From positions 1 to 11,283 of the forward strand of contig CAYSHT010000070.1 in the NCBI GenBank assembly GCA_964430915.1: a stretch of DNA of 11,283 nt, read 5' to 3'. Source of the stretch: JAFGBH01 sp964430915. Its GTDB lineage: Bacteria; Desulfobacterota; Syntrophia; Syntrophales; UBA2210. The first letter of the stretch is position 1, and each line of letters begins with the position of its first letter. The notes beneath the pieces were generated by a model that saw only the letters and a program-made list of their open reading frames with translations, did not search any database and was not told the origin of the DNA. Shown one piece after another: positions 4,956-11,283 of the stretch. A program made the position numbers and the translations under genes.

Positions 4956-7629
4956 TTTTCGCTTTCCCCTTCATGATATGCATAATCAATATTCCCAGGA
5001 AAATAATAATTCCAAGGCAGGTGAGCAATCTTCCTATAGTATCGGACATAAGGCTGCCGTAGTAGATTGTCACCTCTTCGCGCTCCGGATAGACGAGCAT
5101 GAAGTTGGGTGTCACATGATAGATCCTTTCTGCACCCTCGACCTTCCAGTTCGGAAAGTATGAACACTTTATGAGGTGAGGACGGTGGAGCGCCCCGGTC
5201 TTAAATCGTATCATCCGGTCGGTAAATTCCTCTTCCTGAACGACCCCGGGAAGGGGTTTTTCAAGCTTTTTACACCTGAAATCGGTCGTGCCCGGAAAAA
5301 TTGAAAAGTTGACGCTATCGAGCGGCTTACCGTCGAGATCGGTTATCTTTGCATGGAAAAACACCCCTCCCACGGACTGTTCGAGCTTGTACAAAAGGGC
5401 ATTATTCCCCTCTTTCAGTTCAATCTCGGCGGTCTTGTAGGTATTCAGACCGGTAAATGGGGTTTTCTGGATCAGTTCACCATTCAGGTATATCCTGGCG
5501 TGGTCGTCATTGCTGTAGTGGAGAAGCACCCTCTGCGCTTCCTCGGACCTGATATTCGCATAGTTATAACTGATGAAATTATACTTCGGCTGGTATAATC
5601 CGTCCAGGAATATGGGTCCCTCTCTCAGAATCGGTCTCCACGTCCGACCGAACTGCCCCATCCCCGCCTCCGGTTTCAGGAGAGATATGTCGACCATCTC
5701 GAGATCGGCGGCCTCCTCATCGGAAGTGCCGGCGGGAAAATAGAAGGGCCCCAGGGTCAGCCAGAGTGATATCTCCCCCCCATTTCTGGACAATCCCGCA
5801 AGATAACTTAAATATTCCTCTTCACGAAGGACCGACGACACCTCGTCGGGCTTCTCCTCCATATCATCATAGAGCAAAATGACGGGGCTATCGATCGCCT
5901 CTATGGTATAGAGCCACTCCATGGCGGACTCTTTCCAGTCCGCAGTTTTCACCGCCATGGGGATAGTTTCGAGTACCTGTACATACCGCCCGTCATTGCT
6001 CGTAAGTTCGAAAAGCTGATAGGGACCCGCTGTCTTCAAGAGCTTCCAGTTGGGATGACGAAGCATCGCCTCTCGTGTCCTTTCCGAGTACGCGATGAAA
6101 TGCCTGACATTGGCAAGTTTGAGATGAGCGGTGGCTCTCTCGATATCAAAGGTCGTGGGATTGACGACCGTGGGAAATCCGGCACAGCTCTCGGACGTTT
6201 CACACTGAATATAGTAGGAGAACATCGATCCCGTGGCCGAATTTACGATACCTCCTTCAAGAATGTCCTTGTTGATAAGGGCGGGAACCGTTTCGAAGAC
6301 CCTGGTTGATCCCAGTCGGTTATTGTCACCGTGGAGGTCGTTGGCGAGTCGCCCCGGTGTATTGTCGAGGGGAAGAACGAGACTCTTAAAAAAGGGGTAA
6401 TCGGCCTTGTTCTCAAGCCCCTCATAGTTCCATTTTGACCATTCTGAAACATCTTGACCGGTGGAGTTCGCCGCCATGAGTGTGAGAACAAAAAGGATGA
6501 CTACAAGGATCTCCCTTCCGCGGACAATCCTCATAAGATACCCCGCACCGACCGAGGCCAGGACCAGAAGGAAAAAAAAGATGAAAGGCCAGAATCGGAC
6601 ATTCGTAAAGCTGGAATTTATCTTTCCCCCAACGTAGAATGCACACACCGAAAGCAGAAGCAGAAGGAGAATGGAGATACAATTTTTTTGTTTCTTTGCA
6701 ATCCCCCACAGAAGTGCCCACAAAACAAACGGCAGGAGCCAGAGGACAAAGTGCGGAAAGGTTTTCCAGAGGACGATGTCCCAGTCTCCCCCGAATTCCA
6801 TCGAATAGGAGCGCTTCGCCATGAGGGGAATGAGCCACCAGGAGACCATGAGAAAGGTCAGGCACCCCGTTTTGAGATACACCACGGCCCGTTTCTGAAA
6901 CCGATCGGTGCAAAAAACGAGAAAAATAAGAAAGGAACCGAAACAGGCGATCACCGAGGTAAAAAAGTGACTGTAAAATATCAGGATTAAGAGAAGAACT
7001 GTTTGTAGGCGAAAGCGAGCTTTCTCCATATCGCTGTAAAACGAGCCTATAAAAAGGACAAAAAAGACGAAGCTGATGCTGTTCGATATCTCTCCCGCCA
7101 GCGTAGAGTAGATATTCACCCCCCACATGGTATGACTATCGACAAAAAGGAAGGGGGTCATGGCAATTGCCGAGATGATCGGTATCGGTTCATCGAATTT
7201 CAGCCATCGCAGGGAAACATAGACACCGAGGGGAAGAAAAAGAACCCCTGAAATGGACACTATCTTGAAGGCAATATTTAAGGGGATAAGAAGGCCGAGA
7301 ATTGCCATGGTGGCATAGGGAAGAGGAAAATAGTACTGGTACATGGGAAAACCGCACCACCACCCCTTTGCCCAGCCTATGATTGATCCATGAGAGAGGA
7401 TGGTTTCTTTCAGATGCGTTGCCAGGTAGTTATGGGCCGGCGTATCACCGCCGGTTGGTGTGGTATCCAGAAGAATATAGTTGAGATCGAAATAATCGAG
7501 CAGAAAGAAAAACTGCACGACAAGAATCGCGGTGGCAACAATTCCTCCCCCGTGTCTCAAGGCAAAACCGCGAAGCCCCGCAAGAACGCCACGCACCCGA
7601 CTTCTCGACCGATCCAAATAATCCGTCAT
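4927..7629 (-). CDS. Large GT-C-like membrane protein (PTPS-related domain) with fused C-terminal beta-sandwich
   Basis: This 900-residue protein has roughly ten hydrophobic segments in its first 400 residues, a long extracytoplasmic region, and a last membrane segment near 863-885 with a basic tail. The first loop after segment one carries T-P-T-G-G-D62-T-P-A-H, followed by G-W-W-C-G-F-P-M-Y-Q-Y-Y-F-P-L-P-Y. This is typical of the '6-pyruvoyl-tetrahydropterin synthase-related' membrane family, whose members look like GT-C transferases with an acidic residue in the first outer loop. They are thought to use lipid-linked sugars. Around residues 700-776 a segment with S-N-D-D-H-A-R-I-Y-L-N-G, T-G-L-N-T-Y and D-L-D-G-K-P-L resembles a galactose-binding-like or PA14-like beta-sandwich, suggesting glycan recognition. 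The ATG at 7629 is preferred because GGAAGAG lies eight bases upstream; extending to the ATG at 7671 would run into repeat copy B. It overlaps the GT9 start by 29 bases. Donor and acceptor are unknown. Confidence 0.82.
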   Translation of the reverse strand: MTDYLDRSRSRVRGVLAGLRGFALRHGGGIVATAILVVQFFFLLDYFDLNYILLDTTPTGGDTPAHNYLATHLKETILSHGSIIGWAKGWWCGFPMYQYYFPLPYATMAILGLLIPLNIAFKIVSISGVLFLPLGVYVSLRWLKFDEPIPIISAIAMTPFLFVDSHTMWGVNIYSTLAGEISNSISFVFFVLFIGSFYSDMEKARFRLQTVLLLILIFYSHFFTSVIACFGSFLIFLVFCTDRFQKRAVVYLKTGCLTFLMVSWWLIPLMAKRSYSMEFGGDWDIVLWKTFPHFVLWLLPFVLWALLWGIAKKQKNCISILLLLLLSVCAFYVGGKINSSFTNVRFWPFIFFFLLVLASVGAGYLMRIVRGREILVVILFVLTLMAANSTGQDVSEWSKWNYEGLENKADYPFFKSLVLPLDNTPGRLANDLHGDNNRLGSTRVFETVPALINKDILEGGIVNSATGSMFSYYIQCETSESCAGFPTVVNPTTFDIERATAHLKLANVRHFIAYSERTREAMLRHPNWKLLKTAGPYQLFELTSNDGRYVQVLETIPMAVKTADWKESAMEWLYTIEAIDSPVILLYDDMEEKPDEVSSVLREEEYLSYLAGLSRNGGEISLWLTLGPFYFPAGTSDEEAADLEMVDISLLKPEAGMGQFGRTWRPILREGPIFLDGLYQPKYNFISYNYANIRSEEAQRVLLHYSNDDHARIYLNGELIQKTPFTGLNTYKTAEIELKEGNNALLYKLEQSVGGVFFHAKITDLDGKPLDSVNFSIFPGTTDFRCKKLEKPLPGVVQEEEFTDRMIRFKTGALHRPHLIKCSYFPNWKVEGAERIYHVTPNFMLVYPEREEVTIYYGSLMSDTIGRLLTCLGIIIFLGILIMHIMKGKAKNEGEGTQDN

Positions 7630-7652
7630 CCCATGAACTCTTCCGAGGCCTA

Positions 7653-7762
7653 TTGAATCTCCCCGCAACAAGTTGCGGAGAATCTCCGATAGTTAAGGAA
7701 AATGTTTATTTTGTATTCGCTCGCAAACCCCGTTGCACGCAGCGGGGTTTTCGCTCGCTGTT
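7653..7762 (-). repeat. 110-bp dispersed repeat, copy B, abutting the stop codon of yjbQ
   Basis: This is the second copy of the element at 1721-1830, the same length and identical at 96 of 110 positions. The stem-loops are at 7660-7681 and 7728-7747. The CGCTCGC direct repeats are at 7718-7724 and 7752-7758. It ends immediately beside the yjbQ stop codon and fills most of the 133 bases to the GT-C start, so it separates the two genes and may define the 3' end of the yjbQ message. The orientation relative to the upstream gene is the same as in copy A. Confidence 0.87.
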
Positions 7763-8152
7763 CTATTCAATCCTGACGATTACACTTCTCGTTCTCGGAC
7801 CGTCAAACTCGCAGAAAAAGATAGACTGCCACGTGCCGAGGAGAAGCCTACCGCTTTCTACGAAAACAGTCTCCGACGAACCCACCAGAGAGGCCTTGAT
7901 ATGGGCGGCGGAGTTTCCCTCTCTGTGCCGGTAACCATCACTCAGCGGAACGACCTTGTCAATCTCCATCAGGATGTCTCTCGGCACATCGGGATCGGCA
8001 TTCTCGTTTATCGTGACTGCCGCTGTCGTATGAGGCACGAAGACATGGCATATCCCATCCTGAACACCACTTTCCTTGAGAGCTAGGGTTACCTCACCGG
8101 TAATATCAATCATATCGGACCTTGAACGGGTAGCAACGGTAAATTTTTTCAT
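7763..8152 (-). CDS. yjbQ: YjbQ family protein (UPF0047, secondary thiamine-phosphate synthase activity)
   Basis: The 129-residue cytoplasmic protein has the full YjbQ signature. P-H-T-T-A-A-V-T-I-N-E-N-A-D lies near residues 40-53, H-R-E-G-N-S-A-A-H-I-K-A-S-L near 76-89, and L-G-T-W-Q-S-I-F-F-C-E-F-D-G-P-R near 105-120. The conserved histidines and acidic residues are present, and the length is normal for the family. YjbQ proteins can replace thiamine-phosphate synthase weakly in Escherichia coli, but their true role is unsettled. GAGGG lies six bases before the ATG. It is divergent from the CRP/FNR gene and followed by repeat copy B. Its neighbours show no thiamine genes, so context gives no functional hint. 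Confidence 0.92.
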   Translation of the reverse strand: MKKFTVATRSRSDMIDITGEVTLALKESGVQDGICHVFVPHTTAAVTINENADPDVPRDILMEIDKVVPLSDGYRHREGNSAAHIKASLVGSSETVFVESGRLLLGTWQSIFFCEFDGPRTRSVIVRIE

Positions 8153-8192
8153 AAAGAACCCTCAAATATAATCTTTGACTTCACCATCCCTA

Positions 8193-8220
8193 TTGATTTA
8201 TATTCTGCGGTGACTATAGA
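8193..8220 (+). promoter_or_regulatory. Sigma-70 promoter candidate for the CRP/FNR gene
   Basis: TTGATT (8193-8198), a 16-base spacer and TATAGA (8215-8220) form a plausible sigma-70 promoter in the divergent space between yjbQ and the regulator gene. The transcript would start near 8227, leaving about 50 bases before the ATG at 8277. An upstream in-frame ATG at 8220 would lie within the -10 box, which argues against using it as the start. Confidence 0.42.
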
Positions 8221-8276
8221 TGAGAACTGCTGTTTTTTCAACAAGAGGATTTAAAATATGGATCCGGGGTAATGCC

Positions 8277-8966
8277 ATGAAACCGAAACAGATCTTGAAG
8301 GAAATCATCCTTTTTAAATCACTCAGCGATGAGGATCTGGAAAATCTCATTTCTAAGCTTAAACGCCGATCCTTAAAAAAGGGAGAGGCCCTCTTCAGAA
8401 AAGGTGATGAAGGAAACACTCTCTATATAGTCAGGGAGGGAAGCGTCAAAATTGTTCTTCCATCAGAGATGGGGGATGAGGTCACGCCGGCAATCCTCAC
8501 GACGGGCGATTTCTTTGGTGAGATGGCTCTCCTGGACGGCCTGCCCCGTTCGGCCGATGCCGTGGCGCTTGAAGCTTCGGAACTGCTTGCCCTCAAGAGA
8601 GATGATTTCCTTGATTTTCTGACGAACAATGAAGAGGCAATCAGGGCCGTATTCTCCGCCGTCTCTCAGCGTCTCCGAAAAACAGACGACCTCCTCGAAG
8701 ATGCCTGTTTTCTCAATATCTCCACACGGCTTGCCAGGAGGCTTATTGATCTGGCAACGGCCTACGGCTCAGAGGGAGAAGGAGACGATGTGATACAGAT
8801 CGACATGCAGCTGACCCAGAAGGATCTTGCAAGCATGGTGGGTGCAACGAGAGAAAGTATAAACAAGGAACTGAGGCTCCTGAGAGAAAAGGGCATTGTT
8901 GATACGTCGGGGAACATCATACAGATCATTAACATGGACCGCCTCAAAAGACGCGCGCGCTTTTAG
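8277..8966 (+). CDS. CRP/FNR-family transcriptional regulator
   Basis: The 229-residue protein has a cyclic-nucleotide-binding-type beta-barrel (about 12-125), a dimer helix (about 120-145) and a C-terminal winged helix-turn-helix (about 145-225). The phosphate-binding cassette reads F-G81-E82-M-A-L-L-D-G-L-P-R91-S92-A, which fits cAMP or a related nucleotide; there is no FNR-type N-terminal cysteine cluster. The recognition helix T-R192-E193-S-I-N-K197-E-L-R keeps the Arg and Glu of E. coli CRP's R-E-T-V-G-R and has Lys for the second Arg, so GTGA-type sites are predicted. The ATG at 8277 is chosen because GGGG lies about eight bases upstream and homology starts there. The pilus operon follows on the same strand, with two GTGA-N6-TCA sites and a promoter between. 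It is therefore a likely activator of that operon, which is inference. Confidence 0.9.
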   Translation: MKPKQILKEIILFKSLSDEDLENLISKLKRRSLKKGEALFRKGDEGNTLYIVREGSVKIVLPSEMGDEVTPAILTTGDFFGEMALLDGLPRSADAVALEASELLALKRDDFLDFLTNNEEAIRAVFSAVSQRLRKTDDLLEDACFLNISTRLARRLIDLATAYGSEGEGDDVIQIDMQLTQKDLASMVGATRESINKELRLLREKGIVDTSGNIIQIINMDRLKRRARF

Positions 8967-8971
8967 CACTG

Positions 8972-8987
8972 GGTGAAGCATTTCACA
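8972..8987 (+). promoter_or_regulatory. CRP-type binding site 1 upstream of pilD
   Basis: GGTGA, six bases, TCACA matches the CRP consensus TGTGA-N6-TCACA at nine of ten positions. Its centre (8979.5) is about 64.5 bases upstream of the start inferred from the promoter at 9009-9037. It begins six bases after the stop codon of the CRP/FNR gene. The same bases can also fold into a hairpin (8967-8990: 9 bp with a two-base bulge and GCAT loop), which has no T-tract. Confidence 0.6.
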
Positions 8988-8994
8988 GTGAAAT

Positions 8995-9010
8995 AGTGAA
9001 TGGTTTCATT
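8995..9010 (+). promoter_or_regulatory. CRP-type binding site 2, overlapping the pilD -35 region
   Basis: AGTGA, six bases, TCATT keeps GTGA and TCA of the CRP consensus but is weaker in the second half. Its centre (9002.5) is 23 bases from site 1, about two helical turns. It is about 41.5 bases upstream of the inferred transcription start, the classic class II activator position touching the -35 box. Confidence 0.5.
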
Positions 9011-9037
9011 GAGTTTCTTCGCCACATTTCGTATAAA
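9009..9037 (+). promoter_or_regulatory. Sigma-70 promoter for the pilD-pseudopilin operon
   Basis: TTGAGT (9009-9014), a 17-base spacer and TATAAA (9032-9037) match sigma-70 boxes well. The start would be near 9044, about 49 bases before the pilD ATG. No better promoter is seen in the 126 bases between the regulator and pilD. Confidence 0.6.
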
Positions 9038-9092
9038 CTTACTCGTATGCGCTGTCTTTTTCTGGGCTTAAGGGGTGGGAGGAATCGAACCG

Positions 9093-9869
9093 ATGATTTT
9101 CGTACTGGCATATCTGTTGAACATCTTCTCTTTCGTTTTCGGAGCCGTTGTGGGAAGTTTCCTCAATGTCTGCATCTACAGGATACCTGCCGGCTCCTCT
9201 ATTGCAACGCCCTCTTCTCACTGCCCACGCTGTAAGAGCCCCATTCGTTTTTATGACAACATACCGATTCTCAGTTATTTAGTCCTCAGGGGACGGTGCA
9301 GGGCATGTAACGAAAAGATACCCATCATCTACCCGGCTGTCGAAACCCTTACGGCCCTCATATCACTTTCCCTCTTTTTGAAATACGGGCCTTCACTGCA
9401 GTATCTCATCACCTTTCTCTTCACCTCGGCCCTCATAGTTATCACCTTCATCGACCTGGAACACCAGATCATACCCGATGTCATATCGCTGCCCGGCATT
9501 TCCCTTTTCTCCATTGCAGCCATACTCGTCATGGATATAACCGTCCTGGAATCACTGATAGGTGTTTTGATAGGAGGTGGTGTCCTCTTTGTCATTGCCT
9601 TCGGATACGAACTTATAACAAAAAGAGAAGGGATGGGTGGAGGAGACATAAAGCTCCTTGCCATGATCGGCGGCTTCTTCGGATGGAAGTCTCTCATATT
9701 TATACTACTGGTCAGTTCTTTCGTTGGTGCAATTATCGGAATTTCTGTTATAGTGTACAAAAAGGGGGACATGAAATATGCCATACCCTTTGGCCCTTTC
9801 CTTTCGATTGCGGCGGTGGCATATATCTTCTGTGGAACACATTTTCTGAACTATCTAATGTACAGGTAA
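9093..9869 (+). CDS. pilD: Type IV prepilin peptidase / N-methyltransferase
   Basis: The 258-residue inner-membrane aspartic protease cuts the leader from type IV prepilins and pseudopilins and usually methylates the new N-terminal phenylalanine. The N-terminal part has G-S-F-L-N-V-C-I-Y-R (21-30) and the zinc-type tetracysteine set C44-P-R-C47 and C69-R-A-C72, linked to the methyltransferase domain. The catalytic aspartates are D121 in I-D-L-E-H-Q-I-I-P-D and D185 in G-G-G-D-I-K-L. They are 64 residues apart, the same spacing as in the Vibrio cholerae enzyme TcpJ. Several membrane segments are evident. The ATG at 9093 is preferred over a GTG at 9075 because GGGAGG lies just upstream and the family N-terminus fits. 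The three following genes encode its likely substrates, starting nine bases after its stop. It should serve the type IV pilus and possibly any type II secretion system in the cell. Confidence 0.95.
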   Translation: MIFVLAYLLNIFSFVFGAVVGSFLNVCIYRIPAGSSIATPSSHCPRCKSPIRFYDNIPILSYLVLRGRCRACNEKIPIIYPAVETLTALISLSLFLKYGPSLQYLITFLFTSALIVITFIDLEHQIIPDVISLPGISLFSIAAILVMDITVLESLIGVLIGGGVLFVIAFGYELITKREGMGGGDIKLLAMIGGFFGWKSLIFILLVSSFVGAIIGISVIVYKKGDMKYAIPFGPFLSIAAVAYIFCGTHFLNYLMYR

Positions 9870-9878
9870 GTGACGGGC

Positions 9879-10337
9879 ATGAGATACTTTTGTAAGAAAA
9901 GAGAGAAGGGATTCACCCTAATAGAACTCATCATTACCATTTCCATCGCCGTGATTATTATGGCCATTTCCGCACCGGAACTTCGGAAAATTATGACGAG
10001 AAACCGTCTGAACGGTGCCGGACGGCAGATCGTAAATGATCTTATGAATTCAAGAATGAAAGCCACATCTCAAAACAACAGGTTCAGGGTCATCTTTCTG
10101 GACAATCACCGCTATACGATACACGACGATGATAACAACAACAATACAGTCGATACGGGAGAGGCAACTCTGACCAAGGACATTCAAGATTCCTATCACG
10201 ATGTTACCTTCTCGGCGACGGCCGACCCGATTTTCTATCCCCGCGGAACGTCATGGGGAACGACCGTTACCGTCAGCAATTCAGTCGGCTCGAAAAACGT
10301 CAGCGTCTCAACGGCGGGAAGGGTAAAAATAGATTGA
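9879..10337 (+). CDS. FimT/GspH-family minor pseudopilin
   Basis: This 152-residue protein has an 11-residue basic leader ending in K-G, then F-T-L-I-E-L, the prepilin peptidase site with Glu at position 5 of the mature chain. A hydrophobic helix follows. The C-terminal domain fits FimT/GspH: a D-D-D-N-N-N-N-T-V-D-T-G-E stretch (about 85-97), F-Y-P-R-G near 116-120, and a terminal G-R-V. Such proteins prime pilus assembly or sit at the pilus tip; some FimT proteins bind DNA during natural transformation. The ATG at 9879 gives the standard short leader, and a GTG at 9870 directly after the pilD stop would add only three residues. It sits in the pilD operon, with the PilV gene 12 bases downstream. 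Confidence 0.85.
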   Translation: MRYFCKKREKGFTLIELIITISIAVIIMAISAPELRKIMTRNRLNGAGRQIVNDLMNSRMKATSQNNRFRVIFLDNHRYTIHDDDNNNNTVDTGEATLTKDIQDSYHDVTFSATADPIFYPRGTSWGTTVTVSNSVGSKNVSVSTAGRVKID

Positions 10338-10349
10338 GGGACTTATGTC

Positions 10350-10700
10350 ATGAAAATTCAGGACAACCGCGGCTTTACACTGATAGAAATCATAATCGCC
10401 ATGTTTATACTCGTGGTGGCCCTGACGGGTCTCGCCGGTGTTGCCTCCACGGTCATTAACGGAAACTCTTTCAGCAAGGAGATAACAACGGCAACGACCC
10501 TCGCCCAGGAAAAAATCGAGGAGCTCAAAAACACGAATTACCAGAGTCTCACAGGCGGAACTGACACCCATTCCATCTATACGAGGACATGGACAATAAC
10601 CCTTACGGCCACCTACATGAAGACCATAGTGGTGGCGGTTCAGTGGAATCACTATGGCAACAGCCATAATGTGACACTCAGATCGATCGTCACGGAGTGA
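10350..10700 (+). CDS. PilV/GspI-family minor pseudopilin
   Basis: This 116-residue protein has a short leader D-N-R-G, then F-T-L-I-E-I-I-I-A-M-F-I-L, the prepilin cleavage site and assembly helix. The pattern V-A-L-T-G-L-A-G-V and then T-T-A-T-T-L-A-Q-E-K-I-E-E-L-K (about 44-58) is characteristic of the PilV/GspI group. A small beta domain follows, ending V-T-L-R-S-I-V. These minor pilins form part of the priming complex at the pilus tip. GAGGGA lies about nine bases before the ATG. The order FimT, PilV, PilW is that of classical minor pilin operons, which supports pilus rather than secretion use. It is short but within the range for the group. Confidence 0.85.
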   Translation: MKIQDNRGFTLIEIIIAMFILVVALTGLAGVASTVINGNSFSKEITTATTLAQEKIEELKNTNYQSLTGGTDTHSIYTRTWTITLTATYMKTIVVAVQWNHYGNSHNVTLRSIVTE

Positions 10701-10710
10701 TGAGGACACT

Positions 10711-11283
10711 ATGAGAATCCCTTTGAAGAGAAAAGAAAAAGGCTTTACACTGATTGAGGTCATCGTGGCCATGGCCCTCAGTCTCGTGATCCTGACCGGC
10801 ATATACAACCTTCTCACCCATACAAGCAAGGCCTACAGGGTCCAGGACCGGGTCGTGGCAATGCATCAAAATGCGCGAACCTCCATGGATATCATGACGA
10901 GGGAGCTCAAGATGGCGGGCTATGACCCCCTGAGTATCGCAAATGCCAGGGTGGTCTCGGCCGATGATAACTCGATACGGTTTACCCTCGACATAACAAG
11001 CACCTACAGCGGTGATGCCCCCGACGGTGATACCCTGGACGCCAATGAGGATGTTACCTATGCACTCTACACACCGGCCGACGGGATACAGAAGCTCGGC
11101 AGGGCTCCTCAGGCAGGGACCTTTCAGCCCATCGCCGAAGACATAGAGTCGCTCCAGTTTGTATACCGGAACGAGAACGGCATTACCCTTGCGACACCGG
11201 TGGCGAACCCCGCCGACATCAGAGCCATCGATATAACACTGACGGCGAGAACCTCCGATCCCGACCCGAATTATCCACAAAAC
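10711..11283 (+). CDS. PilW-family minor pseudopilin, C-terminus beyond the window
   Basis: The reading frame stays open from the ATG at 10711 to the right edge (191 codons). A basic leader (M-R-I-P-L-K-R-K-E-K-G) is followed by F-T-L-I-E-V-I-V-A-M-A-L-S-L, the prepilin site and helix. Then comes A-M-H-Q-N-A-R-T-S-M-D-I-M-T-R-E-L-K-M-A (about 51-70), a signature of PilW proteins with G-Y-D-P next to it. The rest fits the PilW beta domain, including V-T-Y-A-L-Y and I-E-S-L-Q-F-V-Y. PilW belongs to the minor pilin complex that starts pilus growth. GAGGA lies about seven bases before the ATG, and the gene begins ten bases after the PilV stop. PilX- and PilY1-like genes would be expected next. 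Confidence 0.88.
   Translation, partial: MRIPLKRKEKGFTLIEVIVAMALSLVILTGIYNLLTHTSKAYRVQDRVVAMHQNARTSMDIMTRELKMAGYDPLSIANARVVSADDNSIRFTLDITSTYSGDAPDGDTLDANEDVTYALYTPADGIQKLGRAPQAGTFQPIAEDIESLQFVYRNENGITLATPVANPADIRAIDITLTARTSDPDPNYPQN

Noticed and set aside
6422..7126. Long open frames on both strands within the GT-C gene, including a 234-codon frame in another minus-strand frame and a 178-codon plus-strand frame at 6454-6990
   Set aside because: They lie wholly inside the GT-C gene, encode low-complexity, charge-rich or proline-rich products without recognisable domains, and lack good ribosome sites. The GT-C frame has family motifs.
7630..7671. Upstream in-frame ATG extending the GT-C protein by 14 residues
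   Set aside because: The extension would begin inside repeat copy B, and a better ribosome site precedes the ATG at 7629.
8967..8990. Intrinsic terminator after the CRP/FNR gene
   Set aside because: The hairpin has a two-base bulge and no T-tract, and the same bases match a CRP site, which explains the symmetry better.
9071..9091. Bases on the minus strand resembling a tRNA T-loop and 3' end (GGTTCGATTCC followed by TCCCACCCC)
   Set aside because: Only two base pairs of the T-stem can form and no acceptor, D or anticodon arm is found in the adjoining bases, which belong to pilD. The GGGAGG part is explained as the pilD ribosome binding site.
1..11283. CRISPR array, prophage, integron or toxin-antitoxin module
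   Set aside because: No regularly spaced repeats, integrase, transposase, phage genes or paired small genes were seen on either strand.

Overview
The window reads as chromosomal DNA from a Gram-negative bacterium. It has type IV pilus genes, a GT9 heptosyltransferase-like enzyme and periplasm-facing membrane proteins. The mix of an SCP2-type thiolase, a TetR regulator and YjbQ would suit Desulfobacterota or a neighbouring phylum, but that placement is inference. Apart from three repeat elements nothing looks horizontally acquired: there is no transposase, integrase, CRISPR array, rRNA or complete tRNA.

Left part (1-1830, minus strand). A TetR-family repressor gene is followed by a PHP-type phosphoesterase gene and the 5' end of an SCP2-type thiolase gene. 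Two near-identical 16-bp palindromes (926-941 and 1609-1624) lie before the phosphoesterase gene and before the TetR gene. They look like operators of an autoregulated acyl-CoA-responsive regulon. A perfect 16-bp inverted repeat (1676-1710) and the first copy of a 110-bp dispersed repeat (1721-1830) follow.

Middle part (1830-8152). On the minus strand are a UbiA-family polyprenyl-phosphate transferase resembling decaprenyl-phosphate phosphoribosyltransferase, a GT9 glycosyltransferase, a 900-residue GT-C-like membrane protein with a fused beta-sandwich domain, and yjbQ. The GT9 and GT-C genes overlap by 29 bp. One plus-strand gene for an exported, C-terminally anchored protein of unknown function converges on the GT9 gene with a 19-bp overlap. 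The second copy of the 110-bp repeat (96 of 110 bases identical, no gaps) lies between yjbQ and the GT-C gene. Each copy abuts the stop codon of a minus-strand gene. A related double hairpin lies at 2868-2914.

Right part (8193-11283, plus strand). A CRP/FNR-family regulator is followed by a tight operon: prepilin peptidase (pilD), a FimT/GspH pseudopilin, a PilV/GspI pseudopilin and a PilW pseudopilin that runs off the edge. Between the regulator and pilD there is a good sigma-70 promoter (TTGAGT, 17 bp, TATAAA). It is preceded by two CRP-type sites (GTGA-N6-TCA) centred near -64.5 and -41.5 from the inferred start. The regulator keeps the Arg-Glu-xxx-Lys recognition-helix pattern expected for GTGA binding. 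The simplest reading is that this regulator activates the adjacent pilus-assembly operon. This circuit, the 110-bp repeat family and the GT-C/beta-sandwich fusion are the most noteworthy features.
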